Of a DNA stretch of 64,000 nt, positions 23,953-36,989 are shown one piece after another (within the stretch, counting starts at the first letter, position 1; the number at the start of each line of letters is the position of its first letter). A model generated the notes under the pieces. The model did not search any database and had not been told where the DNA came from. It saw only the letters and a program-made list of their open reading frames with translations. The stretch is from Saxidomus purpurata. Taxonomy: Eukaryota; Mollusca; Bivalvia; Venerida; Veneridae. A program made the translations under genes and the position numbers. The stretch spans positions 1,010,472 through 1,074,471 of the forward strand of contig JAFMSR010000026.1 in NCBI GenBank assembly GCA_022818135.1, given 5' to 3'.

Positions 23953-26614
23953 ACTTCAAAAACACTTGTGACCCGATCCATTTTTCTTTTATTTTGCTTT
24001 TGATACTTCACAACTTTTAATTGTGTACGGCGGGCAAAACAACTAAAAGATAAGTTGTCCAGCCCATTTCCTATTTCTTTTAAAATGTACGTGAGTTATG
24101 AAGGGCAACACTTTAAACAGTAGTGACATCAATTCCATTTTCCATATGATTTTAATGGACCGTGTGTTACGGAGGGTACAACTTCCGAACCAGTTGTGGC
24201 ACGGTCCATTTCTTATTGCTTTTAATAATGGACGCGGATTACGGATGACGCGAATATAAAAACACTTGTGACCAGGAACATTTCATATTGCACCTTAATG
24301 TGTACGTCTGTTACGGAAATCACTACCATTAAATCCTTTGCGGCCCGGTCCATTTCCTATTGGCTTTAAATCTTTTATGTGCCTTATTGACGGAGGGCAT
24401 AACTGCAAAAGTGTTTGTCGGCATTGCATTTTCTAATGTTTTTAATAGTGTCCGTGGGTCGCGGATTTCACTACTACAAAAACACTTGTGGCCTAGTCAA
24501 CATCCGTAGCTTTTAATAGCATACTTGAGTTACGACGGCAACAAATCGTTATCCACTCGAGTTGCTTCCAATTTCCTATTGCTGTAAATAATGTACGCGT
24601 GTTACGCAGGGTACAACTAAATGAGGACTTGTGGCCCGGTCAGTTTCCTATTGCTTCAATAATGTACGTGTATTACGGAGGAATCAAGTACTAGAACAAT
24701 TGTGGCACTGCTCATATATTTTTGCTTTTGGGAAGGGTTGTGTATAACAGAGTGCACAACTTGAAAAATACTTGTGAGATGGACCAATTCCGTTTGCTTT
24801 TAAAAGTGTCGCTGTGTTACGGATGGCACAAGAACTGTACCACCTGTGGCCCGGCCAATTTCAAATTACATTTAATTATACACGTGTGTTATAGAAGGCA
24901 CAACAACAAAAACACTTGCGGCCCGGTCCATTTCTTATTGTTTCTCATCACGTTCGTGTGTTACCGAGAGCATAACGAATAAAGCACTTGAGTCCTGGTC
25001 ATTTCCTATTACTTTGAATACTTTATGTGGGACGGAAGGCACAACCACAAAACAACATTTGCATCCGGAACAGTTTCCTATTGAATTTAACGATATATGA
25101 GTGTTAAATAGGGTACAACTACGAAACCACTAATTGCCCGGTACCTTTCGTATTGCTTTTAATTATGTACTTGCTATCTGGAGAGCATAACTGCTAAAAC
25201 ACTTGTGGTCCTGTCAGTGTCATATTCCTTTCAATAACGTAATTGTGTTAAGTTGTGAACAGCTCCATGTTTAAAGACTTATTGATTTTAATAGCGTACA
25301 TACTAAACACTTGTAGCCAGGACCATTTCCCTTTTTTTTCTATAATGAACGTTTGTTGCCTAAGACACAACTGTTAAAACATTCATCGCCGATCCATTTT
25401 CAATGGCTTTTAATAATGTACATGTGTTACCTATAGCACAACTACTAAAGTATTTGTAGCCCCTGTCCATTTATTTTATAACGTAGCGTTGTGCATAATT
25501 CCTAAATCACTTCTAGAACGGTCCATTTGGTATTGTTTTTAAAACCGTACGTGTGTTACCTGAGGCAAAACTACTAAAACATTCTGGCCCGGTAAATTTG
25601 GTTCTGCTTATAAAAATAAACGCGTGTTAAGTAAGGCAATACCACAAAAACACTTGAAGCCCGGTGTATTACCTATTGCTTTAATCAATGTACGTGTGTA
25701 ACGCAGGGCGCAACGTCTTGAGCGTTTGTAGCCCGGTAAGTTTCAAATTGCCATTGGAACTGTACGTATAACGTAGGAAACATCTGCTAAAACACGCTTG
25801 ATTTTATTTTGCTTTTAATAATGAGCATTTGTTAAGAAGGGCACAATTACTAAAAAAACTTGTAGCCATGTTGAATTCCTATTCCTTTTAATGATAAACG
25901 TGTGTTACGTTGGGCACAACTCATCAATTAGTTATAGAGCGATCCATTTCCTATTGCCTCACGTTAACGGAAAAAATACTAAAACACGTTAAGCCCGATC
26001 AATTTACTCTTCAAGTGTAACGTAAGGCACAACATTTAAAACACTTGTAGCCCGGTCCATTTGCTATTGCCTTTAACAATATACGCGTATAACGTTGCGC
26101 ACATCTACTAAATTATTTGTGTCAATGTCCATTTCCTATTGCATTTAAGAACGTACGAGTGTTACCTTAGAAAAACAACTAAACAAACAAATTGCGGCCC
26201 GGTCCATTTATGTGTGTTATGTAAGGCAAAACTCCTACAACACTTGACCATGTATATTTCCTATTGCTTTTAATAATATACTCGTGTTACGCTGTGCACA
26301 ATTATTCAAACACGTGTTCACGGTTCATTGCATATTGCTTTTGAAAGCGCACATGTGTTGTGCAGGGAACAACTGCTAAAAAACTTGCATTCGGACCTAT
26401 TTCCTATTGCTTTATATAATGCACATATGTCACAGAGGGCATAGCAATTAACACATTTGTTGCCGACCAATTTCCTATTTCTATTCGAATCATGCGTGTG
26501 GTACGTAGGGCACATATATTTTAATTATAGCCCCTTACATCTCCTATTGTTCTTAATATTGCACCTGAGTAATGTAGGACACTACTGCTAAATCATTTGT
26601 GGCACGGTCCATTT

Positions 26615-27503
26615 TTTATGCCCCCGAAGGGTGGCATATTAAAATCGCACCGTCCGTCCGTCTGTCCGTCCGTCTGTGTGTCCCCACTTACATATTTGTG
26701 TCCGGACTGTAACTCTGTCATGCATTGAAGGATTTTAAAATAACTTGGCACACATGTCTAGCACATCAAGACAACGAGTCGCGTGCAAGACCCACGTCCC
26801 TAGCTCAAAAGTCAAGGTCACACGTAGAGTTTGAAGGTAATGGATCCCTGTCTATATGCATATATGCACACATTCGTGTCCGGACTGTAACTTTGTCATG
26901 CATTGAAGGATTTTAAAATAATTTGGCATAAATGTCTAGCACATCGTGAGGACGTGTCGCGTGCAAGACATACATCCTTACCTCAAAGGTCAAGGTCACA
27001 TTTAGAGTTTTAAGGTAATGGAATCCTGTATATAACCATACATTTGTGTCCGGACTATAACTTTATCATGTTTTGAGTGATTTTAAAATAACTTGACACA
27101 AATGTCTAGCAAATCAAGCCGATGTGTGGCGTGCAAGACCCAAGTCCCTAACTCAAAGGTCAAGGTCACACTTAGTGTTTATAGCTAATGGAATCCTGTA
27201 TATATGCATACATTTGTGTCCAGACTATAACTGTATCATGCTTTGAGTGATTTTAAAATAACTTGGCACAAATGTCTAGCACATCAAGCCGTTGTGTCGC
27301 GTGCAAGACCCATGTCCCTACCTCAAAGGTCAAGGTCAAACTTAATGTTTAAAAGTAATGGAATACTGTATGCATGGTTACTCTGTCATGCATGGAAGGA
27401 TTTTAAAATTACATAGCATATTTATTGAGCACATGGAGAGGAGACAGACCGTGAGGCACCTCTTTCGGGGGCATTCGTCACTTGTGAGTGACAGCTCTTG
27501 TTT
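26615..27503 (+). mobile_element. Pearl-like (HINE-type) element, copy 2, nested in the satellite
   Basis: Hairpin ATGCCCCCGAAGGGTGGCAT at 26618-26637, a CCGT/CTGT tract at 26650-26684, then core monomers starting near 26694, 26872, 27042 and 27212 plus a partial one. The right subterminal CTTTCGGGGGCAT is followed by an end in CAGCTCTTGTT. It is about one monomer (163 bp) longer than copy 1. The flanking satellite resumes with TTTTTATAATAATGGACGTG, so the element lies in the T-rich part of a monomer. Confidence 0.85.
27157..27168 (+). promoter_or_regulatory. Tandem AGGTCA half-sites in core monomer
   Basis: Direct AGGTCA-AGGTCA, identical in arrangement to 1103-1114; similar but sometimes mutated pairs lie in the adjacent monomers (near 26815, 26990 and 27330). 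Function unproven. Confidence 0.4.
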
Positions 27504-28230
27504 AGTTTTTATAATAATGGACGTGTGTTACATAGAACATAATTACTTAAACACTTGTAGCCCTGTTCATTTCACAACATTTAAAACGGGTGTAACCCGG
27601 TCCATATCCTATTCCTTTTAATAACGTACGTTAGTTACTTTTAGCACATCAGGTGAAACATTTGTTGCCCGGTCTATGTCCTATAATTTTGATAACGTTC
27701 CTGTGTAGCGTTGTGTCTGAATGCTAAAACATTTGTTGAACGGTCCATTTCTTATTTATCTTAATAATGTACATATGTTACGTTGTGCACAACCACTAAA
27801 AGACCTGATGTAGCGCAGTCTATTTTCTATTGTTTATAATCATGTACGTGTGTTACGCAGGGCACATCTACTGAAACATTTGTAGGTCAATCTGTTTCTT
27901 ATTGCTTTTAATAAAGTCGTGTGTAATGTATGCCAATCTGCTATAACAATTGTGGGCCGGTCCATTTCCTACTGCCTTTAATAATGTACGTGTGTTACGT
28001 AGGTCAAAACTACCTAAACACTTGTAGAACGTGCCATTCAAATTGCTTTTAAAAATGTACGTTGGTTACTTAGGACAAAAGTTCCAAAACACTTGCACTG
28101 CAGCATTTTTCCTAGTGTTTTAACTAACGGAAGTTACGCAGGGCAGAGCTGCTAACACACTTTTGGCCGATCCATTTTATATTTTTTTAGAAAGGTACGT
28201 GTGTTTAAAGACTTTTAATTTAAGACCATT

Positions 28231-31130
28231 TCAAACGTAGGTAAAATGTAGTTGTAGCGCGTTCATTAAAACTTGCCTGTGTTTCATAAAACTTAATAAT
28301 TTGAACCGAATATAAACTGCATTCATGGGGAGGAGGCCGACATATCCATTAATTATATTGAACTGTTACTCCAGCTAATGGTGCAATCGGTATCGTTTAA
28401 GTTATATAAAGGGTCAGATAGGCGGGGCCTAGCGCATGGTATGCTGAACTAACCCGCACAGTAAATGTCAAGATTATCCTTAGACGAGTGTTATTTAATT
28501 TACTTGTTTAGTACATTGCCGACTGTGAGAAAATCATCAACATATCTGACAACCGTAGGTAGCAAAATTAATGTGTAAGCATATTTTATATGCATATTTC
28601 ATATTATATTTTCAATGCTCTGAAATAGATGTATGTTTCATAAAATAATTAAAAAGGTTTAAAAGATATGAATAAGTTTTCACCAAATGCAATTCACTTG
28701 TCCTCTTAAATAGTCACAAACTACAACAACTTTTAGAAAGTTTAATAGCTATGCTGAAGTACGTCAAATTTTGTTTGATGTTAAGTTTTTAATGGAAATA
28801 AACAAAACGAACAGTTCTTATCTTAAAACAAATGAATGGCAAGATTTAAAGAAAACCTTTTTTAGAAGAACATATTTATAATAATCACAGATATGCTTAA
28901 AAATAAATGACCTACTAAAGTTGGAATAAAAATTACTTTTTGTAAAGAAATACAAATGAAAAAGTAATTATGTCATCTATCTTGGATAGAGGTGCAATGC
29001 AATGTATATGTACCCGAATACACCTGATCTAGTACATGAATTCGACAATTTCCTTTCGAATTTTAATTTCTGCAATGAAAAAATACTAACGATTGTTTTC
29101 ATAATTTCGTATAGGTTATTTATACAATATTATTTCAAACAAGCACAGACAATTGAAGGATCTCCGTAGGTTTTGTTTATACAGCCTCCTCTAGACCGGA
29201 TGTATGCACTAATCAAGAGATGGTGGGGTGGTGCTTTTAATTTAAAAGTCTGCTCTCTTAAAATCCAGTCATCAACAAACTGGGTCATAATATGTGTGAT
29301 TACATTTAAAAAAAAAAAAACAACGGAAGAAAAAAAAAAAAAAGAGGGCCCAAAAAAAAAAAAGGAAAAAAGAAGAAAAGGAAAAAAAACGACACCGACA
29401 AGGCATCCAGAATTTTAAGTCATTTTCTATAACAGGCCAGCCTCAGATCTTTACAAAATGATTTACTTAAGAAATGCAAGACTTAAAGGCTTTGAGCTAT
29501 TACGCCCCCACTCACAAGGGTGATCTATTCTGCACAGGACATTGAGTGAATGTATATATAAATACTAATGGGCAAACGTCTATAATTATCCTGGTCTCCA
29601 AAGGAAACAGATGTAAAAATACATTTTGACAGAAAGGACATTTCTTTTTTCGGTATAATATCATGATATATCTTACTGTTTTATTGTTGTGTATAGGTCA
29701 GCTAAGTCGCGTATCCGTTAAAAGCTACAACTACGTCTGGGTTTCACACATTTTAATACATTTGGGTATTTTGCCGAAAACCAATTGTTAAATAGACACA
29801 ATATTGTTTATTGCATTGGTTATAAGCAAACAGTACAATCTACTTGTCTTCATGAAAATCGGGAAATGACTGTAACAATGTATTTTTTGAATAAACATTG
29901 TCGTTTAGAAATAAACATTGTTTTTGTTGGTGTACATTTGTTATTAGATCATATTCTATATATCTATAGCAACTTTGAAGAAAATTTTGGGAAATAGATT
30001 AGTTTCTTCTCTTTAATCTAACCAAACATAACATTCACTATATATTCTCGATTCATGTATGTATTGGCTCCATTTCTATAGCAAATACTGTGTATAAGTC
30101 CAATAGAATTATGGTTTTACGATATACGACGGGTTCCGTTTACGTTAAATGACGTACTTTCCAGTATCTTTAAACTCGCTTAAACTGACCATGTTCTGCT
30201 CTATTATACGTAGAAGTCTTTTCCGCGTGGGATGTCCATATTTCCGCTTCCTCTAAACACTAAGTAAACAACGTTAATGTGTTGGTCTTTTCTGAGCAAT
30301 CATCGAGGTTCTTGTACATAATGGAGTAGATTGAAAAGTTAATGAAATTAAGATTGATATATCGGTTGAAACACAGGAATTTGTTCACTTACAAACTATG
30401 TGGCATTGCTTTCTAAGATTGTATACAACTTCTTTTCAATTAAATGACTTTTAGCAATGCCGTCATTTAACGAATTACAAACTCAAATAATTTGTTTTCA
30501 GAATGGTTTGACCTATATACTGGGTAAAAAACAAAAGACTGTTCACAGATTTTAAAGTAAGGGTAAGTATAACTTCTGTCCTAATCGTAAATTTATTTAT
30601 CACTAAATGTAGAACATGCATGTATGTAAAAAATGTCGTTCCTGCCTGAAGCAGGCCGAAGTGGTGAAAAGCTAAATACAGTCTAATATGTGTAAAGACG
30701 ACTTCCGAATAAACACAAACATTCGAATAAAGACCAGCATGGTGTTCACAGTGCACTATTCATCTATAGAAGAAGAGCCTGTGAATAAAAACCTGCTAAT
30801 AATATACATAATTATTTGTAGCGTCTCAACAGGGGCTTTTGTTCACATGTCTGACTGTACATGAGTTCAATCCAATATTGAAGACGGTGCCCGTGTGCTA
30901 AGCCGACTAATCACGGTTGATATGGTATGTTATTGTTGATGTATGTTCTGATAGGAATGAATTGCCGTTTGAATGCAAATATGTTTTGTATTTATCTTTA
31001 ATTGAATAAATCTGATTAGATGTGTTATTAAAGTCGATAAATTTGCTGTTTAAGGTATTAGACCCATAGTAAAGAACTTTTAGTTGCCATACATTTGTAT
31101 AAAATTAAAAAATTACAAATTGTCGGTTAC
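28231..31130. other. Gene-free AT-rich stretch
   Basis: No supported gene or terminal repeats. It contains an A-rich low-complexity block (29309-29388) and a small perfect stem GCCTG-AAG-CAGGC near 30644. Confidence 0.5.
29309..29388 (+). repeat. A-rich low-complexity tract
   Basis: Runs of 9-13 A separated by short G/C interruptions (GAGGGCCC, GGAAAAAAGAAG). Any translated reading frame is only a Lys-rich artefact. It may be a sequencing or assembly artefact. Confidence 0.85.
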
Positions 31131-31137
31131 AGTATCC

Positions 31138-31215
31138 ATGGTGCAGTGGTCAAGCACGCTAATTTTGTAATTTTATGTCACTTTCCGATGTAGGTCAAAA
31201 TCCAACCAGATACAC
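31138..31215 (+). repeat. tRNA-like sequence (pseudogene or SINE head)
   Basis: GTATC at about 31131 and GATAC at about 31209 could pair as an acceptor-like stem. TGGTGCAGTGGTCAAGCAC looks like an A box with a D stem GTGC/GCAC, and AGGTCAAAATCC resembles a B box. The anticodon stem and T stem do not pair well, so it is not a functional tRNA. Confidence 0.4.
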
Positions 31216-31249
31216 CTTTGCCTTGCTTTTTTCTTCCATTTTCAAATTT

Positions 31250-33956
31250 ATAACACAAAAGGAATGTCTTTTTGAAAACAAATCTTAATTTGTTTAACAA
31301 ACATAATAAACGTGTTAAACTTTCAACAAAGGTTGGGAAAAATTAAAATGACCAATGTCGAAGCTGATCTTTTTAAAATCTGCATTTCAAACCTTCATAA
31401 TTCTTGCCATTATGTTATCAAAAAAATAATAATCAGAAATAAAATGGTGCCCGATTGCTTTTTTCTTTGATTTCTGTCCCCTGTATTGTTATTGACATAA
31501 AATAGTTAAATGATTAGATGTATCATGACTTGATAGGGACCATTTCCTGGTTGAATAAAAACGCTGATTGTGTTAAAATTGAATCTCGGCATTGTATACT
31601 TTAATATTAAAACTATGAAACTATGCGCATGGCTACTGGAAATTTGAAACACCCGCTTGCTTATATACCATTTGGTTCATTTCAACTTTGAAGGCTGCTT
31701 TTGAAACATTGCTTATTATGGTTCTAATACTTTAATGTTTTGACTAATAATTATATTTATTTCAATATAAACTAAAAGGAAACAAAATGTTGTTCTTGTT
31801 AATGTAGTTACCGAAAACTATTTGCTTGTTGTGCTTAACAGGTGTTTTATGTTAGTACAGTAAACTCCGCTTATAACGAACTGCTCGAGACCTATCAAAT
31901 TAGTTCCTTATATCCGGAGTTACTTATATCCGTATATCGAACAAGTTCCTTATATACAATGTATATATATCGAACTAAAATATATATCGAACAAGTGTTT
32001 TTTATAGTCAAATGTTGATTTTCCTCCTTTTGAGGAGTTATAAAGATCTATAACTGTTACATGTATCCTTTTCTATACCCGTAAATCAATGTAAAATAAT
32101 TGAAAGGATTAAAAAAACATAAACAAGGCAGTTCATGTTTTCATTAGCAATACTTAAACAAATACAATTGAAGAAAGCTGATTTTCACTCACTTGCCATA
32201 ACTTGATATATTTTACAAGGTAGCTTTCCCAAAATGGGATTTCATCCGGTCTGCATGCTAGAAACGCTCGAAATTATTAACGTAAAATATTATCACTTGA
32301 ATATCGTACTTAGCAATTATGTTTGTACTCTCATTTAACTAGTTTACCAAAACGTTACACATTTGTAATTATTTACTTTTATGAATAATAGCTACAAGTG
32401 TGCTATAAAAATGCAATGCAGACGGCAAAAGAAAAAATGCAAAATAAACAGATTTTTTTAACTTTTCGGAACATATTTGTAGTTCGATATATACGGTTAC
32501 TTTACTATACATTTTGCATTGTTGGGCCAGAAAATAGTGTTCCTTATATCCGGAGTTTCCTTATAACCGGAGTACGATATAACCGTATATTTTTACATTA
32601 AACAAAGAAGGGAAAAATCGGGCCCAAGAAAGTTGTTCGTTATAACCGAAGTTACATTATATCCGGAGTCGATATATACGGAGTTTACTGTATAGATATT
32701 AGACAGAAAATTGTATTGGTAAATGTTTGATTGGCTGAGTGTATGTTCTCATGCTTTTATATACTTGTGTTTATGACTATGTTGTTTTATGCACTTACTT
32801 TTATTAAGTCATTGTAATATTCATTAATACATTTGTTATCAGTAAATGATTTTAGTATTATTTTTGAAGTTCATTTATTGTTTTGTACTGATCTTAATTA
32901 AAGTTGTTTGTTTCAGAATATATTTTATTAATTTAATTGTCAAGTAAAAAGTTGTCAGTAATTAGTTTGATAGACTTACTACAGCTGTTACAATATCAAT
33001 TAGTATATACTTTCCGTATCTCTATTATAAGCCATGGTAAGCTAAGCAATTTATAACCATATTCACATGCCATCCTGTTGAATAGCATGTCATCATGTAA
33101 TTAAGTATGTCACATCTCATATGTAATAACATATGCGACAAAGTAACATGATTTATGAATTAGCCAAGCGAAGACATTATACTTATTCTTGCCACGGCGT
33201 CGGCGTCACACTTTGGTTAAGTTTTTCGTACTATTCCTTTTTTTAAAACCAGTGTAGATATGGCTTTAAGACTTAAAATACTTATTAACCATTATTATTT
33301 CCATTGACAAACAGCATATAATTCTATCAAGGTTTATTTCAGAATTATGGCCCTATTTCCACCTAGAAAGTACATGGAACTATTACAGATATTGCTTTGA
33401 AATTTACCATACTTATTCATCACTATTGCCTCTATCCACAGACAAAAGTATATAGCACTGAAAGTTTTCGTACTTGTCCACTTCTTTACTTAAACATTTG
33501 AAACATTTGAAACATACTTTGAAAGTTGAAAGGCCTATGTATCAGCATACCACCTATCTGTAAGCAAGGGTAGATAACTATATGTAAATCTTCTTTCTAT
33601 TTAGACTCAGAAATCCCTAATTAAAGTCTTGTTTGCAACTGGCACTGTCAAGCTCCTATATCACTAACCACTTACAGTATTTATTTATAACTTTGCTGTA
33701 GTAGTCAGAGACATCAAACACATAGATAACTCTTCTCCCAATACATTGATTCCAACGACCCTTTATACAGATCTTAGATTTTCTTTAACTGCCACTTCTT
33801 ATTTATTTTTAAGACCGTAAACTATGTTTTAACATATTAAGAGCACCACTGCAAACAATCAAGAAACAAGCATAAACCCCGGGAGATACATTGTTCAGCC
33901 TTGAATTTTATTATGTATGCCTATAACAAACCATTTCATTTATCAAGCGTGCCTTT
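31250..33956 (+). repeat. Segmental-duplication module A, copy 1
   Basis: From TGTCTTTTTGAAAACAAAT onward this segment aligns with 47706-49555 and, with a deletion, 36990-38070. Shared anchors include GATAGGGACCATTT, CTCGGCATTGTATA, TTTGAAACACCC, GGTAAATGTTTGAT and CGAAGT/CGAAGA followed by a CTTGCC-(A/T)CGGCG motif. It carries the inserted MITE at 31858-32690. Its last 350 bp also align with 46455-46790. No open coding frame is conserved between copies. Confidence 0.85.
31858..32690. mobile_element. Pogo/Tc1-mariner-like MITE, 833 bp
   Basis: The ends are CAGTAAACTCCG (left) and CGGAGTTTACTG (right), an inverted repeat with the CAG start typical of pogo/Tigger elements, flanked by TA on each side (31856-31857, 32691-32692). 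Subterminal blocks repeat CTTATATCCGGAGTT and GATATAACCGTA-like strings in both halves. There is no transposase frame. The paralogous segment near 48390-48440 lacks the insert and gives the empty site. Confidence 0.88.
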
Positions 33957-34179
33957 TTAGCTCATCTGAACACGGTCATGGTGAGCTCTTGGGGATCGTT
34001 CAATATCCGGCGTCCGTCGTACCTCCGTCTGTCTACAATTAGTTTGTTTTCGTCTCTAGCATCTACTTTTTTGATGCATTCATAATGACACTTGAACACA
34101 ATGTATACGGCCTCAAGACCTCATATTATGGGTTTGCTTTGTATCCTAGTGTGTGTTGGTAGTGTATGTTTGTGTGTGT

Positions 34180-34211
<32 letters not shown>

Positions 34212-35470
34212 GGTTTTTTTTTTTTTTTTTGTTTTTTTTTTTTGTGGGGTGTGGGTTGTTTTGGGGGGGGGGTTTTTTTTTTTTTGGTGTTTTCCCGGGG
34301 GGTTTTTGATCGGATCAGTACTTCCTGAAATAATGACACTGACTTAACAAAAAATGATTGCACTAGTCCTATCTATATCTACAGAAAATGTGTATGACTT
34401 TAAGATCTCATACGAGTTTGATTATTGTCCCTGATTTTAAAAAATGCAGGTTTTATCAATTCACAAGTTCTAGCACCTTGATCTCTTCACTTATTCTTAG
34501 CATATTTTCAGAGGATGTTTATGACCAGAATACATGTATATCGGATTAGTTCAATTATGTGCTTCATCGGGTTAGTTTTTCCATAGTTTTGTTCCTGGTT
34601 TACAACAATTACCATATCTAACTATGTTTACACTCTAGCATCTTTTTTTCCCCACAAATCCTAACCATCTTTACAGGGAATATGTATGACCATAATATTT
34701 CAGGTGAGTTCATGCATTGGCCTGATCCGAAAAGGTTTTCGAGAGTTGAATTCCCTAATTTAACAAAGATTGTAATATTAAACTATGTTTACACTCTACC
34801 ACAATCATTTTCACTAATTTAAACTATATTTACAGAGAATGTGTATGACTATTTTGACTCAGACGAGTTTGATTATGGGATTGATCGGATTAGTTCTTCT
34901 ATAGTTTTGAACCTTGATTTAAAAAAAATATCTAACGCTGCTTTTTTCTAGCAACTTCATTTATTTACTATTCTCTAGCAAATTTTCAGAGAATGTGCAT
35001 GACTCAAGCACCTTCATATATTCACTAATCAATAGCTTATTTACATAGAATGTATATGACCATACGACATCGGGTGAGTTTAATTATTGGCTAAAAATAT
35101 TTAACTATGTTACACTCCACCACCTTCATTTCTGCACAAATCCTTTCCCTATTCTTTAGAAAATGTGTATGGTCATAAGATCTAAGACGAGTTTAATTAT
35201 GGGATTAAACTAGATAAGTTTTTATAGAGTTATGACCCCATATTTTACAAAAATTGCAATGTCTACCTATGTTTACACTCTAGCACATTTTTTTCCTATT
35301 AATCCAAAAGATCTTTACAGAGAATGTATATGACTGTAAAATCTCGTGTGAGTTTATTCATGGGCTTGATTGGATAAGTTTTTCTATAGTAACGGCCTTT
35401 GATTTAACAAAAAAGGCAATATCTTACGATACCTACACTCTAGCTGCTTCATTTATTCACTAATCCTAAT
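33957..35470 (+). repeat. Hairpin-headed tandem array 1 (monomer about 150-170 bp)
   Basis: Begins with a hairpin AGCTCATC...GGTGAGCT (33959-33987), then GAATATCCGGCGTCCGTC and a CCGT-type tract (about 34003-34034), then monomers anchored by CTCTAGCAC or TCTAGCA near 34468, 34635, 34795 and 34947. Each monomer contains CAGAGAATGTGTATGACCA, TGATCGGATTAG and CCCTGATTTAACAAA-type strings. It holds the T-rich tract at 34183-34300. Such AGCTCACCTGA-headed repeats are common in bivalve genomes. Confidence 0.8.
34183..34300 (+). repeat. T/G-homopolymer low-complexity tract
   Basis: Long T runs with isolated G blocks and one run of 10 G. The paralogous position near 47265-47285 has ordinary sequence, so the tract replaces or interrupts a monomer here. 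Apparent reading frames (Lys- or Phe-rich) are spurious. Confidence 0.9.
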
Positions 35471-35977
35471 CAACGTTGATGAAACTAGGCAGGGACGATC
35501 CTTTCATGTCTTTTGAAAGAGTTTCATAACATACAAAACTCTAAATATATATCTAATATATATATATATTTTTGAAAGCACATGGCTTACAACTTGGATA
35601 CTTAGCATGTAGCATTGCCAACTAATCCTCTACCAGGATTTTTCAAATCATTTCCAAGGGGTCAAAATTATCTCGACTTGGGGGTGGAATTATTGTCAAG
35701 AGGACATCTTCAAAGTGTGTCCAAATCATGCCCTTGGGGTCAAAATTGACCACGTCCGCCGGAATGGGTCCCTTGTCTGTTTAAACATTTGTTAAGTTAT
35801 TGCGAAGACGGCAAATATGTGTGAATAAATTTAAAGCACCACTGCCAAATATCACGAAACAAGTAGAGTGTAATGACTCACTATCTACTAAAAACCGTGG
35901 GAGATAAATTGTTCAGCCTTGACTGTTATTCATTCTGTTGATAACAAACTGGTTTTTTTTATTACGTGTACCTTTAT
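35471..35977 (+). repeat. Duplicated linker with 'GATGAAACT...GGCAGG' and leader module
   Basis: Contains GTTGATGAAACTAGGCAGGG, AAATCATGCCCTTGGGGTCA-type repeats, and the leader CACCACTGCCAAATATCACG to AAACTGGTTTT that precedes each hairpin. The leader recurs at 33838-33956, 46795-46955 and 46985-47125. A (TA)n run lies near 35559-35569. Confidence 0.7.
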
Positions 35978-36989
35978 AGCTCACTTGACAGAAGTGAGCT
36001 TTTAGGATTGTTGAATATCCGGCGTCTGTCTCCGCTCGTACACAGTTTGATTTCTACTCCAACATTTACATTTTTGAAGTAATCATAATGACACTTAAAC
36101 ACAATGTACATGGCAACAACACTTTCTTTATTGGTTTGATCTGATTAGTACTTCATGAATTAAGGCCACTGACTTTACAAAAATGATTTCATTAATCCTA
36201 ACCTAATTACAGAAAATGTTTATGAGTATAAGATCTCACACGAGTTTGATGATTGGGTTGATCGAATCAGTTCTTCTAAAGTTATTGTTCCTGATTTAAA
36301 AATGTAGTATGTAACAATGCATTAATTCTAGCACCTTGACTTCCTCACCCATCCTTAGCATATTTCCCAGAATTTGTATGACCAGAATACATCAGATTAG
36401 TTCAATTATGGTCTTGATCGGATTAGTTTGTCCATAGTTTTGACTCATGATTTACAACAACTGCATTATGTAACTATGTTTACACCCTAGCACCTTCATT
36501 TTCCCACTAATCCTAAATATTTATCATAACCTCGAGGACCTTTACCAAAATTGTTCAAATCATTACCCCCGGTTGAAAATTAACACTTCCCGGTAGGAGT
36601 CACTTTATTTCGCATAGGCTTTTATACGGAAAACTTAAAAGAAACACACGAGTTTTATAATTTGATTGATCGAATCAGTTTTTCTAGAGTTATTGCTCCT
36701 GATTTTGAAAAATGCAATATATAAAAATACATTAATTCTAGCATCCTGTTCTCTTCACTTGTCCTTAGCATATTTTCAGAGAATGTGTATGACCAGAATA
36801 AATCGGATTAGTTTCTCCATAGTTATAACTCTTGATTTACAACTATTATTGCACTATCTAGCTATGTTTACACTCTAGCACCTTTATTTCTTTACAGGGA
36901 ATGTGTATGACAATAATATATCAGGTGAGTTCATTCATTGGCTCGATCCGATAAGGTTTTCCAGAGTTGTATTCCTCGATTTTACAAAG
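35978..36989 (+). repeat. Hairpin-headed tandem array 2
   Basis: Perfect 9-bp stem AGCTCACTT/AAGTGAGCT (35978-35986 and 35992-36000, loop GACAG), then ATATCCGGCGTCTGTC, then monomers as in array 1 anchored by CTAGCACCTT near 36330 and 36487. Homology to module A resumes at 36990. Confidence 0.8.

Larger units (their letters stand above)
22590..28230 (+). repeat. Degenerate satellite array, monomer about 72 bp
   Basis: A monomer of the form CGGTCCATTTCCTATTGC, TTTTAATAATGTACGTGTG, TTACGTAGGGCACAACTACT, AAAACACTTGTGGCC repeats head to tail. For example, the CGGTCCATT position recurs near 24202, 24273, 24346, 24419 and 24493 (71-74 bp steps). Allowing for two inserted elements (22758-23095 and 26615-27503) roughly 60 monomers are present. 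Divergence between monomers is high, so it is old. There is no coding potential and no repeat-spacer alternation. Confidence 0.92.

Noticed and set aside
22590..28230. CRISPR array
   Set aside because: The 72-bp units are continuous, diverged satellite monomers without separate spacers, in eukaryotic-type DNA.
31138..31215. Functional tRNA gene
   Set aside because: Anticodon and T stems do not pair and the box sequences are degenerate.
34121..34363. Lys- and Phe-rich frames on both strands
   Set aside because: Product of the T/G homopolymer tract.
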